Of a stretch of 64,000 bases of DNA, positions 24,595 to 35,984 are shown piece after piece. The number at the start of each line of letters is the position of its first letter. The stretch's first letter is position 1. The notes under the pieces were generated by a model, which saw only the letters and a list, made by a program, of their open reading frames with translations, did no database searches and had not been told where the DNA came from. Made by a program: the position numbers and the translations under genes. The DNA lies in contig NZ_CP087997.1 in assembly GCF_021044565.1 (NCBI RefSeq), positions 2,728,001 to 2,792,000 on the forward strand, given 5' to 3'. Source of the stretch: Subtercola endophyticus. GTDB lineage: Bacteria > Actinomycetota > Actinomycetes > Actinomycetales > Microbacteriaceae.

Positions 24595-27312
24595 CTACGA
24601 AACGACCGCCGCGGTTCCGAACTTGTGCAATCTCGTGATGACATCTTGGTAGCTGGCGGGCACGCCGTAGTAGAAGCCTTGGGCGTTTCGAACGCCGATG
24701 CGCCGCAGAATCGCGGCAGTTTCGGCCGTCTCGATGCCCTCGACGATGGTGAGGTAGTCGAGCGCGTCACTGAAGCCCTGCAAGGCCTTCACGACCTCCC
24801 GCTGGCGGTTGTCGCCGAGGTCGTCGATGAGGCTGCGGTCGAGCTTCAGAATATCCATGGGGATGCGCACCAGCGAGCCGACCGACGAATTCTCTGAGCC
24901 GTAGTCGTCGAGCGCGATGATGATGCCGAACTCACGCAGGCTCTGGGCCTGCGCGCGCAACTCGTCGGTCACGTGGCGCAGCGATCGTTCGTTCAGTTCG
25001 AGGCAGAGCGAAAGGGCGGGATGCCGCTTGGCGAGGTCTTTGGCGAAGGCGCCGACATGATCATCCACGATCTGACCGACCTCGAGGTTGACGGCGATGG
25101 TGGCGATGCTCGGTTCGATGAGCTGAATGGCGCGGGCACCGGCAACGGCCTTGTTCATCACTTGGCGAGTGAGGGCATCCATTCGGCCGAGGCCCTTCGC
25201 GCGCTCGACCAAGGCGCCCGGTGAGATGACTCCGAGCTCGGGGTCGGTGAACCGAACGAGTGCCTCGAACGCCCAAATGCGGTTCTCGACCAGATTGACG
25301 ATCGGTTGAAAGGCCAAGCTCAGCTGTTCGTTGTCGATTGCGTCGGCGACGATGTCGTTGATGCGGGCGGAGCGGTGCGGCGAGATGTTGATGGTGCTGT
25401 CAGAGCCCGGGCCGCCGTGGCGCCTGCTTCTCTTGACGGCGAGCATGCTGCGGTCGGCATCGACCACGAGAGAGGCGGCGTCGGTCTCGCGGTGGGCGGA
25501 GTAGGCGAGGCCCACGCTGAGCAGGGGGCGCAGCTCGATGGTCTGGGGCGGCGCAGTGGGGGACGAGTCTGCGAGGGCGACGGCGTTTTCGTCGATGGCG
25601 GCTGCGGTGGCGGCGTCTTCGGCGGCGGCGGCTGCGGTGGCGGCGGCTGCGGTGGCGGCGTCTTCGGCGGTGGCGGCGTCTTCGGCGATGGTGGCGGTCA
25701 GGCCGCCGTCAATCACCGTGAACGGCTCGCTGGCCCTCTCAGTGACGCGCTCGGCCAGGGCCTTCGCCTCGGCGAGTGATTTGAGCGAAGTCAGAATGAT
25801 CACGAATTCGTCTCCGCCGATGCGAGCGACGATGTCGTGCGAGCGCGTGTTCGCCTTCAGCCGCCCGGCGACCGTCACGAGCATCTGGTCGCCGACATGA
25901 TGGCCGTACCGGTCGTTCAGCTGTTTGAAGCTGTCGAGGTCGATGAACAGCACGGCGATCGCACCGGAGTACGGCCGATTCTCGTTCGCGAGCGCGAGCG
26001 CCTGGCGGAAGGCGTTGTAATTCGGCAGCCCGGTGAGCGAGTCGCTATTGGCTCGCGCGGTCAGGTCGGCCATGTCTTGCGTGACGCGAGCAGCCTCGGT
26101 GGCGAGGTGAGCGAGAGCTTCGAGCACCTGCGCGTCTTCGCGGTCGAAGGGAATTCCGCTCAGCTCGCGTCTCGCCACGAGGTAGGAGTCGGCATCCTGG
26201 GTCAGGTGAACGGGGTAGCCGATCTCGCTCTGCCCCGGCGGCGGTGAATGCCGAACGGTGACCGAGTCGGCGTTCACGGCGGTCTTCGCGCGCGCTTCGA
26301 GGGTCTGCTGAAGATCGTCGTGGCTCCACGGCAGCGCCAACGCTGCGTCGGTGAGGCCCGTGATGCGCCGCTGCAGGCCGCGCAACTGGCGCACTCGAGA
26401 GAGCCCGAAGATGACGGCAGCCGCGATGACGAGCACTCCGGCTCCGCGGTGGGTCTCGTCGGTCAGCAGCAGTACCGCGTACACGGCTTGAGACGTGAAG
26501 ACGATTGCGAGCGCGAGGCCGGAGATGAACGCTAGGATGCCCAGCAGACGCCGTGGGCTGAGTTCGGAGATGCCGAAGGCACCGTCGTGCGCCCAACGGC
26601 CGCCCTGCCGGGCGAACTCCACGAGAAGGATGACGAGCAAGTACGCCGCGCTTGCTGCAACAGCGAAAACGACCGTCTGCCAGCCGACCCGGCCGGCGAA
26701 GCTCATCACGAGGCACCAGGCAAGAGCGCCGAGGCTCGCCACCCCGGTGGCGTAGACCGAGATCACGAGGTTGCGGGAGTTGAACAGTGCTCCGCAGAAG
26801 AACCCGAGCACCCAGACTCCGACGGCGATGAAGAACTGGTCGCCGAGGCTGGCAGTGGCGAACAGGGCCACAGAGGTGCTGACCGACGGCAAGCTCGACA
26901 GCCGGCCGACCGGCAGGCGAAAGTCGGTGACAAGCGCCGTGCTTACGAACAGGGCGATCAGGTACAAGAGGTCGATGGAGGCGAGGCCGACACCCCCGCT
27001 GCCCGCACCCGTCGTGCCGCCGCCGTTGAGCGTACTGCCCGACGTGCCGTCAGCAAGCACGGCGAGCTGAACGATGCCGAGCACGACAACGATCAGCGCG
27101 ATCAGCGCGACCGGCACGAAGAAGTACGACCGCGTGATGCGGCGGGTGATCGGCACCGAAGCGTCGGTCACCGGTGCGATCGCGGCAGTCGCCTGCCTGC
27201 TAGTTGTGCGGGTCGCCGATGCGGAAGGTGCGTTCGTCGCACGAGCGGGCGACGCGGCCCTTGTCAGGGTACGGGCTGCCGGCGTTTCAGTCTGCCGGCG
27301 AGTGATTGCCAC
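24595..27312 (-). CDS. Membrane-bound GGDEF-EAL protein (c-di-GMP synthesis/hydrolysis)
   Basis: It makes and/or degrades c-di-GMP. After about 55 Ala/Thr-rich residues come about eight membrane helices, then a GAF-like linker. The GGDEF domain has an intact RIGGDEF active site and an upstream RSHD that fits the RxxD inhibitory I-site. The EAL domain has FEALVRF, VNLE, LELNE, ALDDYG, DILKLD, IVEGIET and QGFYYG, so most metal-binding and catalytic positions are kept and hydrolysis is plausible. A roughly 50-residue Ala/Thr/Glu/Asp repeat is inserted in the GGDEF domain (nucleotides about 25545-25715). The GTG at 27312 (GGGGTGA upstream) is preferred over the GTG at 27357. It lies directly upstream of the EPS synthase genes. 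Confidence 0.87.
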   Translation of the reverse strand: MAITRRQTETPAARTLTRAASPARATNAPSASATRTTSRQATAAIAPVTDASVPITRRITRSYFFVPVALIALIVVVLGIVQLAVLADGTSGSTLNGGGTTGAGSGGVGLASIDLLYLIALFVSTALVTDFRLPVGRLSSLPSVSTSVALFATASLGDQFFIAVGVWVLGFFCGALFNSRNLVISVYATGVASLGALAWCLVMSFAGRVGWQTVVFAVAASAAYLLVILLVEFARQGGRWAHDGAFGISELSPRRLLGILAFISGLALAIVFTSQAVYAVLLLTDETHRGAGVLVIAAAVIFGLSRVRQLRGLQRRITGLTDAALALPWSHDDLQQTLEARAKTAVNADSVTVRHSPPPGQSEIGYPVHLTQDADSYLVARRELSGIPFDREDAQVLEALAHLATEAARVTQDMADLTARANSDSLTGLPNYNAFRQALALANENRPYSGAIAVLFIDLDSFKQLNDRYGHHVGDQMLVTVAGRLKANTRSHDIVARIGGDEFVIILTSLKSLAEAKALAERVTERASEPFTVIDGGLTATIAEDAATAEDAATAAAATAAAAAEDAATAAAIDENAVALADSSPTAPPQTIELRPLLSVGLAYSAHRETDAASLVVDADRSMLAVKRSRRHGGPGSDSTINISPHRSARINDIVADAIDNEQLSLAFQPIVNLVENRIWAFEALVRFTDPELGVISPGALVERAKGLGRMDALTRQVMNKAVAGARAIQLIEPSIATIAVNLEVGQIVDDHVGAFAKDLAKRHPALSLCLELNERSLRHVTDELRAQAQSLREFGIIIALDDYGSENSSVGSLVRIPMDILKLDRSLIDDLGDNRQREVVKALQGFSDALDYLTIVEGIETAETAAILRRIGVRNAQGFYYGVPASYQDVITRLHKFGTAAVVS

Positions 27313-27593
27313 TGCAGTGTCACCCCAACCGGCGAAACGACATCTGTCTGCGTGCACTCGGCAGCTGAACGGTCATTCACACAATGTACCGCGCAACGGG
27401 GTGGCGCATGCGCCGATGTGGGGCATGCGCCAGGAGCCGAGTCGCACAGCGGCTCGGTGCGGGCGCGCTCAATGCGATCGCTCGTTGCGATCATGCGCCC
27501 GAGCAGCGTAGCCACGCCGACCGAAACGGCTAGCCAGGCGAGCACGATTGCGGTGACAACTTCGACAGGATTGAGCGGCGGAAAATTCATCAC
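27264..27593 (-). CDS. Possible small membrane protein
   Basis: This reading frame of 109 codons has one convincing membrane helix near its N-terminus (VEVVTAIVLAWLAVSVGVA) followed by a short charged stretch. The C-terminal half is Cys- and Arg-rich and does not look like a domain, and it overlaps the start of the GGDEF-EAL gene in another frame. The true product might be shorter in homologues. No family is recognised. Confidence 0.35.
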   Translation of the reverse strand: MMNFPPLNPVEVVTAIVLAWLAVSVGVATLLGRMIATSDRIERARTEPLCDSAPGACPTSAHAPPRCAVHCVNDRSAAECTQTDVVSPVGVTLQWQSLAGRLKRRQPVP

Positions 27594-27605
27594 GCCTGGA
27601 GCTTA

Positions 27606-27619
27606 GATGATTATTCATC
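27606..27619. promoter_or_regulatory. Short palindrome GATGA-N4-TCATC
   Basis: It is a 5-bp inverted repeat in an AT-richer 68-bp gap upstream of the small ORF. It could be an operator. Its short length leaves this weak. Confidence 0.2.
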
Positions 27620-27661
27620 ACCTTTGTCAAGGGAAGAGCGAATCTGTGGAGAGTCAGTTCT

Positions 27662-28150
27662 TCAGTGTCGGTCAGGGCGACGACGGGTGCCGCCGCCGTA
27701 CACGATGATGCCCACCAGGGGAACGAGCAAGAACCAGAGCCAGCTGTAGTTGTAACCCCACACAATGCCTGTCACAAAGAACAAAATGAGGGCGATGAAC
27801 GGTGTGATCGACACTGCGACGACGCCCGCCGTGCCGCCGATGGGGCCGTTGCGCGGCTCGGGAATCGAGCTGCCGAACGACGACGACGAGCTCGAGTAAC
27901 CGGGGGCGGCGAAGGCGGCTGGGGGCACGGAGGATGCTGCACCGAGATGGGCATCGGCTGGAAGGTCACTGAAGACCGGCGCCACATCGCCGCGCGTGAC
28001 GGCCGACCGCACGGTGGCACTGCGCTCGGTGAATTCGGCTTCGGTGATGCGGCCCTCGCGCAGGTTGGCGTTCAGCTGCGCGACGGCCTCATCGCGTTCG
28101 GGGTTCGAGAGCCGCAGTGTTGCGGTCTGCGGATCGGTGAAGTCGGTCAT
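27662..28150 (-). CDS. DUF1707 domain membrane protein
   Basis: Residues about 10-65 form a DUF1707 domain (LRLSNPERDEAVAQLNANL, then GRITEAEFTERSATVRSAVT), a short helical module common at the N-terminus of actinobacterial membrane proteins. A Ser/Pro-rich linker and two hydrophobic segments follow, ending in a basic tail. Function is unknown; the domain resembles SHOCT-type oligomerisation modules. The ATG at 28150 matches the family start, and CACAAT stands 6 nt upstream with no ribosome-binding site, so a leaderless message is possible. Confidence 0.8.
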   Translation of the reverse strand: MTDFTDPQTATLRLSNPERDEAVAQLNANLREGRITEAEFTERSATVRSAVTRGDVAPVFSDLPADAHLGAASSVPPAAFAAPGYSSSSSSFGSSIPEPRNGPIGGTAGVVAVSITPFIALILFFVTGIVWGYNYSWLWFLLVPLVGIIVYGGGTRRRPDRH

Positions 28151-28252
28151 GCGTCTATTGTGGCGCGCACGGGGCGAGCGTGCCACACGTCTGGCGGCTT
28201 CGCCTGCGGCTCACGAAGGCATAACGGCTGGCCGAGGAGCGGCCGGGGCGGC

Positions 28253-29407
<1,155 letters not shown>

Positions 29408-29461
29408 TCACTTTACCAAGCATCGGGGAGTGGATGTCCGGCTCAGGCTAGGGTGCCTAGC

Positions 29462-30412
29462 ATGAGTGATTTCGGGGCGGGCGACGGCACCGACGGGTCG
29501 CGGCGCGGCACGCCGCGGTACGAACAGCCGGCGAGCGACCCCACACCGCCGGCCGAACCGCCGGACACGCCGCCTGCCCTCTCGCCGCCTGATGCCGCGG
29601 GGTGGCCGGTGGCGGAGCCGCAGACCGCGGCCGGCCCGATCCGCGCGGCGGTGCCGGGGTATCTGGTGCGGTGGGGCATCCCGAGCAGCGTGCTGGGCCT
29701 GGGAGTGTTCATCGCGGCGCTGGTGGTGGGCATCGCGCTGTATGTGCTGGGCATCATCCCGAACGCGAGTGCGGCGCAGTTCACGACCAATGTGCTCGGC
29801 TACGGGGCGCTGTTCGGGGTCGTCGTGCTCGTGGTGCGGCTGCGCGGCTCGGGGTCGCTGCGTAAAGACCTGGGGTTGAGCATCCACTGGGTGGATCTGG
29901 CGCTCGGGCTGGGTGCGGCGCTCGTCGCCAAGGCGATTGCGGTGTTCTTCGGGTCTGTGGCCCAGCGGCTCGCAGGCGATACTCCGGTGCAGGGCAATCT
30001 GACGCTGGACTCCGACACGTTCTGGATCGTGCTGAACGCGCTGCTCTTCGCCTGCCTGCTGGGGCCGTTCGTGGAGGAGGTCTTCTTTCGCGGCATGGTG
30101 CTGCGGGGCATCCGCAACCGCGTGCTGCGCACCGCGCCCGGGGCCGTGGATGCGGCCGGCGTCGCACAGAACGTCGACCGCCTGCGGGTTGCGAACACGG
30201 TGGCGATCATCGTGAGCGCGGCGGTGTTCGCTGCGCTGCACCTGTACGAGTCGTCGTCGTGGGCCTCGGCGCTCGCGTTGGGCGGGTCGACGTTCTTCTT
30301 GGGGCTCATCAACGCACGGCTCGCCGTCTCGACGGGGCGGCTCGGGGCCGGCATCGTGGCGCACATTCTGTTCAACGCGTCGAGTGTGGTGCTGTTGCTC
30401 GCGCTGGGGTGA
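29462..30412 (+). CDS. CPBP-family intramembrane glutamic protease (CAAX-type)
   Basis: This is a membrane protease-like protein of the Abi/CPBP family. A Pro-rich cytosolic N-terminus of about 60 residues is followed by about eight helices. The three CPBP motifs are seen as VEEVFFRGMV (EExxxR), FAALHL and HILFNASS. Its substrate is unknown. The ATG at 29462 has AGGGTG upstream. It is wedged between asd and lysC on the opposite strand. Confidence 0.85.
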   Translation: MSDFGAGDGTDGSRRGTPRYEQPASDPTPPAEPPDTPPALSPPDAAGWPVAEPQTAAGPIRAAVPGYLVRWGIPSSVLGLGVFIAALVVGIALYVLGIIPNASAAQFTTNVLGYGALFGVVVLVVRLRGSGSLRKDLGLSIHWVDLALGLGAALVAKAIAVFFGSVAQRLAGDTPVQGNLTLDSDTFWIVLNALLFACLLGPFVEEVFFRGMVLRGIRNRVLRTAPGAVDAAGVAQNVDRLRVANTVAIIVSAAVFAALHLYESSSWASALALGGSTFFLGLINARLAVSTGRLGAGIVAHILFNASSVVLLLALG

Positions 30413-30428
30413 GTGCCTTTGGGTGCTC

Positions 30429-30508
30429 GGGCTTGTGGGCTTGTGGGCTTGTGGGCTTGTGGGCTTGTGGGCTTGTGGGCTTGTGGGCTTGTGGACTTGT
30501 GGGCTTGT
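30429..30508. repeat. Ten-unit 8-bp tandem repeat (GGGCTTGT)
   Basis: It begins 16 bp past the CPBP stop. One unit carries a G-to-A change near the end. Period 8 argues against coding. Confidence 0.9.
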
Positions 30509-30557
30509 GCCTGTCGTGCCTGCGTGCCTCGCGCCGCCGCGCCACTGATCGACTTCT

Positions 30558-30597
30558 CGAAAAAGCCCCTTTCGAGGCGATTTTGGGGGCTTTTTCG
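30558..30597. terminator. Bidirectional hairpin between CPBP and lysC
   Basis: CGAAAAAGCCCC and GGGGCTTTTTCG are 12-bp perfect arms around a 16-nt loop, in the gap between two convergent genes. The A and T runs inside the stem suit rho-independent termination on both strands. A purine-rich tract follows to 30660. Confidence 0.6.
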
Positions 30598-30662
30598 CAA
30601 AGTGGATCGAGGGCCGGGCGCGAGGGCGAGAGGGTGGGGCGAGGGGGTGGGAGAGGGCGAGG

Positions 30663-32072
<1,410 letters not shown>

Positions 32073-32196
32073 GGGCGTACTCCTGGGGGGTGTGGCGGGC
32101 GCGCCGGGCGGGTGGGCCCCGCGCGGGAAAGGCGACTACTCATTCTAGGCGACGCGCGCTGGGGCGCTGCTTTGCGTTACGCCGGGGGTGGGGGTG

Positions 32197-32266
32197 GTGG
32201 ATGTCGCGTGGTCGATGTCGCGTGGTGGACTTCGCGTGGTCGATGTCGCGTGGTGAATGTCGCGTG
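32197..32266. repeat. Five tandem copies of a 14-bp unit
   Basis: Units resemble GTCGATGTCGCGTG with up to three changes each. Confidence 0.9.
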
Positions 32267-32329
32267 GTTGCGTCGAGGGCGGTGGCTACATGGCGTGGCG
32301 ATGGGGGTGGGTACATAGCCTGGCGTTGC

Positions 32330-32364
32330 GCAGCGGGCAGCGGGCAGCGGGCAGCGGGCAGCGG
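32330..32364. repeat. Five exact copies of GCAGCGG
   Basis: It is a perfect 7-bp tandem repeat upstream of the cupin gene. Confidence 0.92.
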
Positions 32365-32473
32365 GGTACGGTGGGGCGCTGCGGGCACTCGCGCGACACA
32401 TTTGCGAAATGTCTGCCTCGTAGGCTGCACGCGAGTCAATCGAACCTGATTGCCGCGACCCGAGGAGACCGCC

Positions 32474-32911
32474 GTGAGTGGAGCCGCACCAATCGTTCGT
32501 AACCTGGCCGACCTGTCGGGCTTTCTGATCAGCAAAGATGACACCGTTGTTCTTGCCGAACTCGCGGGGCCCGCGCAGGGCAGTTCGACCAGCGTTTTTC
32601 TCGAGATCTGGGAGCCGGGAGGCGCACAGCCGCTGAATTCGCACGCGGATTCGGCCGAGATCTTCATCGTGCTGGCCGGTACCGCGGTGGCGCACTCAGA
32701 TGACGCTTCGCTCGCGCTCGTCCCGGGAGACGTGCTCACGCTGCAGCCCGGGTCGGAGCACCGCATTCTGAACGGTTCGGCGACCGAAAAGCTGTACACG
32801 ATCACGATCATGGCGAACGACGGCGGATTCGCCTCGCTCGTGACGGGTGGCACGCGGGTTCCGCTGGCGGCGTCCGATGTCGACGTGCTCGTGCGGGGGC
32901 TGGCAAGCTGA
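32474..32911 (+). CDS. Cupin-domain protein
   Basis: A single small cupin barrel: motif 1 is seen as NSHADSAEIFIVLAG and motif 2 around PGDVLTLQPGSEHRI, giving possible His/Glu metal ligands. Its substrate is unknown; members range from sugar isomerases to regulators. The GTG at 32474 is chosen because AGGAG lies 8 nt upstream. It stands alone between two minus-strand genes. Confidence 0.8.
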   Translation: MSGAAPIVRNLADLSGFLISKDDTVVLAELAGPAQGSSTSVFLEIWEPGGAQPLNSHADSAEIFIVLAGTAVAHSDDASLALVPGDVLTLQPGSEHRILNGSATEKLYTITIMANDGGFASLVTGGTRVPLAASDVDVLVRGLAS

Positions 32912-32929
32912 GGCGCCGCGACTGTCGGC

Positions 32930-32982
32930 GACGCTGACGACGCTGACGCTGACGCCGACGCTGACGCCGACGCCGACGACGC
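32930..32982. repeat. Hexamer tandem array GACGCT/GACGCC
   Basis: About eight 6-bp units follow the cupin stop and run directly into the hairpin at 32992. Confidence 0.8.
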
Positions 32983-32991
32983 AAAATCGTA

Positions 32992-33042
32992 GGAGAATCG
33001 CGACTAGTGGTGACGTATAGGGGCCACAGATAGCGATTCTCC
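32992..33042 (+). terminator. Hairpin with T tail after cupin gene
   Basis: GGAGAATCGC and GCGATTCTCC are 10-bp perfect arms with a 31-nt loop that contains GTGG/CCAC. GCTTTTTT follows at once, so termination of the cupin transcript is likely. Confidence 0.6.
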
Positions 33043-33152
33043 GCTTTTTTGCACCGAAACTGCCGTCGCGGGGCGGGCACGACGAACCGGGCGCGAAGCC
33101 GCCACTGCGAGCAGGCCGGCCAGGCGCGAGGCGGTCACGGCGAGCAGGCGGG

Positions 33153-35372
33153 TCAGGCGCGCGCGGTTGCCAGGGCTAGCAGGGCGAGGTCGGAGGCGCG
33201 GGAGCCGAGAAGGCAGAGTCCGACGGGGAGAGTTCCGACGCGGCCGTAGGGCAAGCTAAGGGCGGGAAGGCCGGAGAGCGACGCGAGGCAGGTCAGGCGC
33301 AGGGTTGCGCTGCGCACGCGATCGATTTCGGCGGGATCTGCCGAGAGGGAGGGCGCCGCGCTCGAGGTCGAGGGCAGCGCGAGAGCTGAGCCGGGCGGCA
33401 CGGCGGCCTCCAGAGCGGTCGTTGCGCGGATCAGAACGGCGCGCGCCTGGTCGGCCTCGGCGACCGTGATGCGGCTGGCCGCCTCGAAACGCGCTGCAAT
33501 GGCGGGGTCGAGCGCCCCGGGGTTGGCTGTGACGAAGGGGGCGTCTTCGACCCAGGCCTCGAATTGCTGCAGCAGCCGAAACGACTTGAACCAGCGCTCG
33601 AGATCGGCCGCAGAGAATGCGGTGGCCGGGTCGATGAACTGCACCGTAGCGCCCGAGTTGAGCGCCAGGGCGCGCACCGCCGCCTGAAAGGTAAGCTGGG
33701 CATCCGCATCGGCGAGCGCGACGACGGTCGGGTCGATGAGGATTCGGGTGATCGGGGTGGCGGCATCGGTCGCCGCCGGGGCCGAGGCCGGGGTGGATGT
33801 GGCGGGCGCCGGCGGGATGGCGGCCGGTGGCGCGTCGTCCGAGACAGGAGCCGGAGCGGCGGGAGGCGCATCGGTGATGGGCTCGGGGCCGGATGGCGCG
33901 GCAGTCGAGGGTTCGAGCCCCGGCGCGGCCGCGGAGGGCCACGGTGCGACAGCAGTGGCGCCCGGCGCGGCTGCGGATGGCCCCGGCGCGACAGCAGAGG
34001 CGACGGACCCGGGCGCAGGGGCAGTCGCGGCGACGGCGGGAGGCGCGAAGGCTGACGACACGGCCGCAAACGGAGGAACGGGCATCCGCTCACCTGTTGC
34101 GAGGAGGGCCTCGACGCCGCGCTCGAGCGTCGACAGGTCGCGCGCCAGCAGGCCGACGGTGTCGAAGCTGGGCGCGAGGCCGATCAGGCCGGCACGCGAG
34201 ACGGCGTTGTGCGTGGTGCGCAGACCGTAAAGCCCGGTGTACGAGCCGGGAACGCGGATGGAGCCGGCGGTGTCGGTTCCGAGGCCGAGGTCGGCCAGGC
34301 CGAGGGCGACGGCGGAGGCGGGGCCGCTGGTGGATCCACCGGAGATGCGACCGGGCGCCGCGGGGTTCGGCGGGGTGCCGTAGTGCACGTTCGTGCCCGC
34401 GATCGAGAAGGCGAGTTCGTCGGTCTGGGCGAGGCCGGTGATTTCGGCTCCGGCGTCGATGAGGGCCTGCACGGCCGGAGCGGTGGCTGTTTCGGGCGCG
34501 CGAGCAGCCGCGAAGGCCGGGTTTCCGGCGCCGATCGTTTCGCCCTCGATGGCGAACAGGTCTTTCACGGCGACGCGGATGCCCGCCAGCGGCCCCACGT
34601 GCGCTCCGTCGCCCGGGTACGCGTTCGATGCGACGAGCGGGCGCCGCTCGGGGGGTGTCGCCCAAATGGCGCGTTCTTCGGTGTGCGTGAGTGCTGGTTC
34701 GCCGAACTGCACCCCCGGAACCGTGGAAACGTGAGCGACGGTGACGGCCCACGGCGAGTCGGCGTCGGGGCGCTGCCAGAGCTGCGTCTGGCTGCCGGTT
34801 CCCCGGTCGCCGCGCACCGACTCGGCCACGATCAGCGCCGCGTTGTCGTCGATGGGGCGCAGGTGCACGCGGCGCAGGTATCGCTGCGGCACGGGTGGCC
34901 GGGCGGCGCGGAAGGCGGCGATGGCGTCGTGCCCGACTAGCGCGGAGCCGGCCTCGCTGCGCACGGTCAGAAGTCCGTCGGCGAAAAGCACGTCGAGCTC
35001 GGGCACGTCGTTGGTCATGAGCGCGCGTTCGTAGCGCCAGAAGGCGGCGAAGAGGGTGGGGTCGCCGAACCAGTCCGGGGCGGTGGGTGGGGTGGCGAGC
35101 GACCGGGCTGCAGTCTCGCCGCTCATCGGTCTCGGTTCGGAATCGGTGGGGTGGGCATCCGGTGTCGGCGAGGCGTCGGGATCGGTGAGGTGGGCATCCG
35201 GTGTCGGCGATGCGTCGGAATCGGTGGGGTGGGCATCCGGTGCCGGCGAGGCGTCGGGGTCGGTGGGGCGAGCATCCGGTGCCGGCGGTGCGTTGGGGTC
35301 GCGCGGGGCAGCGGGCTCGGAGGGCGGCCCGGGCTCGATGGGTTGTCCGGGAACGGGAGGACGCCAGCGCAT
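33153..35372 (-). CDS. AtzH-like domain fused to amidase-signature enzyme
   Basis: It is a predicted amide hydrolase. Residues about 28-80 are four imperfect copies of a 13-residue Asp/Pro/Ala repeat. Residues about 95-220 form an AtzH-like (DUF3225, SnoaL-fold) domain. The amidase-signature domain follows with Lys270 (VAVKDLFAIEG), the GGSTSG serine at about 347 and the nucleophile in GTDTAGSIRVPGS (about Ser371). A Pro/Ala-rich insert of about 105 residues (about 433-540) interrupts the amidase domain. AtzH-amidase fusions occur in actinobacteria; the substrate is unknown. The ATG at 35372 has GGGGAG upstream and lies 10 bp after recR, so it is co-transcribed with dnaX-recR. Confidence 0.87.
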   Translation of the reverse strand: MRWRPPVPGQPIEPGPPSEPAAPRDPNAPPAPDARPTDPDASPAPDAHPTDSDASPTPDAHLTDPDASPTPDAHPTDSEPRPMSGETAARSLATPPTAPDWFGDPTLFAAFWRYERALMTNDVPELDVLFADGLLTVRSEAGSALVGHDAIAAFRAARPPVPQRYLRRVHLRPIDDNAALIVAESVRGDRGTGSQTQLWQRPDADSPWAVTVAHVSTVPGVQFGEPALTHTEERAIWATPPERRPLVASNAYPGDGAHVGPLAGIRVAVKDLFAIEGETIGAGNPAFAAARAPETATAPAVQALIDAGAEITGLAQTDELAFSIAGTNVHYGTPPNPAAPGRISGGSTSGPASAVALGLADLGLGTDTAGSIRVPGSYTGLYGLRTTHNAVSRAGLIGLAPSFDTVGLLARDLSTLERGVEALLATGERMPVPPFAAVSSAFAPPAVAATAPAPGSVASAVAPGPSAAAPGATAVAPWPSAAAPGLEPSTAAPSGPEPITDAPPAAPAPVSDDAPPAAIPPAPATSTPASAPAATDAATPITRILIDPTVVALADADAQLTFQAAVRALALNSGATVQFIDPATAFSAADLERWFKSFRLLQQFEAWVEDAPFVTANPGALDPAIAARFEAASRITVAEADQARAVLIRATTALEAAVPPGSALALPSTSSAAPSLSADPAEIDRVRSATLRLTCLASLSGLPALSLPYGRVGTLPVGLCLLGSRASDLALLALATARA

Positions 35373-35382
35373 GGCGGCTCCC

Positions 35383-35982
35383 CTACCGCTCGACCAGGCG
35401 GCGGCCTTCGAAGGCGCGACCGAGGGTGACCTCGTCGGCGTATTCGAGGTCGCCACCGACGGGGAGGCCGGAGGCGAGGCGCGTGACGCGGATCTCGAGC
35501 GTCGTGAGCAGCCGCGAGAGGTACGCGGCGGTGGCCTCGCCCTCGAGGTTCGGGTCGGTGGCGATGATCACCTCTTCGATGGTGGCGTCGGCGAGGCGCT
35601 GCATGAGCTCGCGGATGCGCAGGTTGTCGGGGCCGATGCCGTCGATGGGGCTGATGGCTCCGCCGAGCACGTGGTAACGCCCGCGGAACTCGCGGGTGCG
35701 TTCGATGGCGACGACGTCTTTCGCCTCCTCGACGACGCAGATCACCGTCAGCGAACGACGCGGATCACGGCAGATGGAGCAGGTGTCTTGCTCGGCGACG
35801 TTTCCGCAGATCGAGCAAAAGTGCACCTTGTCGCGAATCTCGAGCAGTACCTCGGCGAGACGCGTCACGTCGAACGTCTCGGTCTGCAAGATGTGAAACG
35901 CGATGCGCTGAGCTGACTTCGGGCCGATGCCGGGCAGGCGCCCGAGCTCGTCGATCAGTTCTTGAACGATTCCTTCGTACAC
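35383..35982 (-). CDS. recR: Recombination protein RecR
   Basis: RecR works with RecF/RecO in single-strand gap repair. The helix-hairpin-helix is [20 protein letters not shown], the four-Cys zinc finger is CSICGN and CSICRD, and a Toprim domain follows ([14 protein letters not shown]). Length (199 aa) is normal. The GTG start at 35982 lies 2 bp after the dnaX stop. The small DNA-binding gene ybaB, usual between dnaX and recR, is absent here. Confidence 0.95.
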   Translation of the reverse strand: MYEGIVQELIDELGRLPGIGPKSAQRIAFHILQTETFDVTRLAEVLLEIRDKVHFCSICGNVAEQDTCSICRDPRRSLTVICVVEEAKDVVAIERTREFRGRYHVLGGAISPIDGIGPDNLRIRELMQRLADATIEEVIIATDPNLEGEATAAYLSRLLTTLEIRVTRLASGLPVGGDLEYADEVTLGRAFEGRRLVER

Positions 35983-35984
35983 GG

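Larger units (their letters stand above)
32073..32473. other. Intergenic 401 bp with two tandem repeats
   Basis: This divergent spacer between lysC and the cupin gene holds a 14-bp repeat (32197-32266) and a 7-bp repeat (32330-32364). The rest is G-rich and without a plausible gene. I see no lysine-riboswitch-like fold. AGGAG for the cupin gene is at its right end. Confidence 0.6.

Noticed and set aside
32073..32473. Lysine riboswitch upstream of lysC
   Set aside because: No lysine-box-like conserved core or long leader structure is seen; the space is filled with simple repeats.
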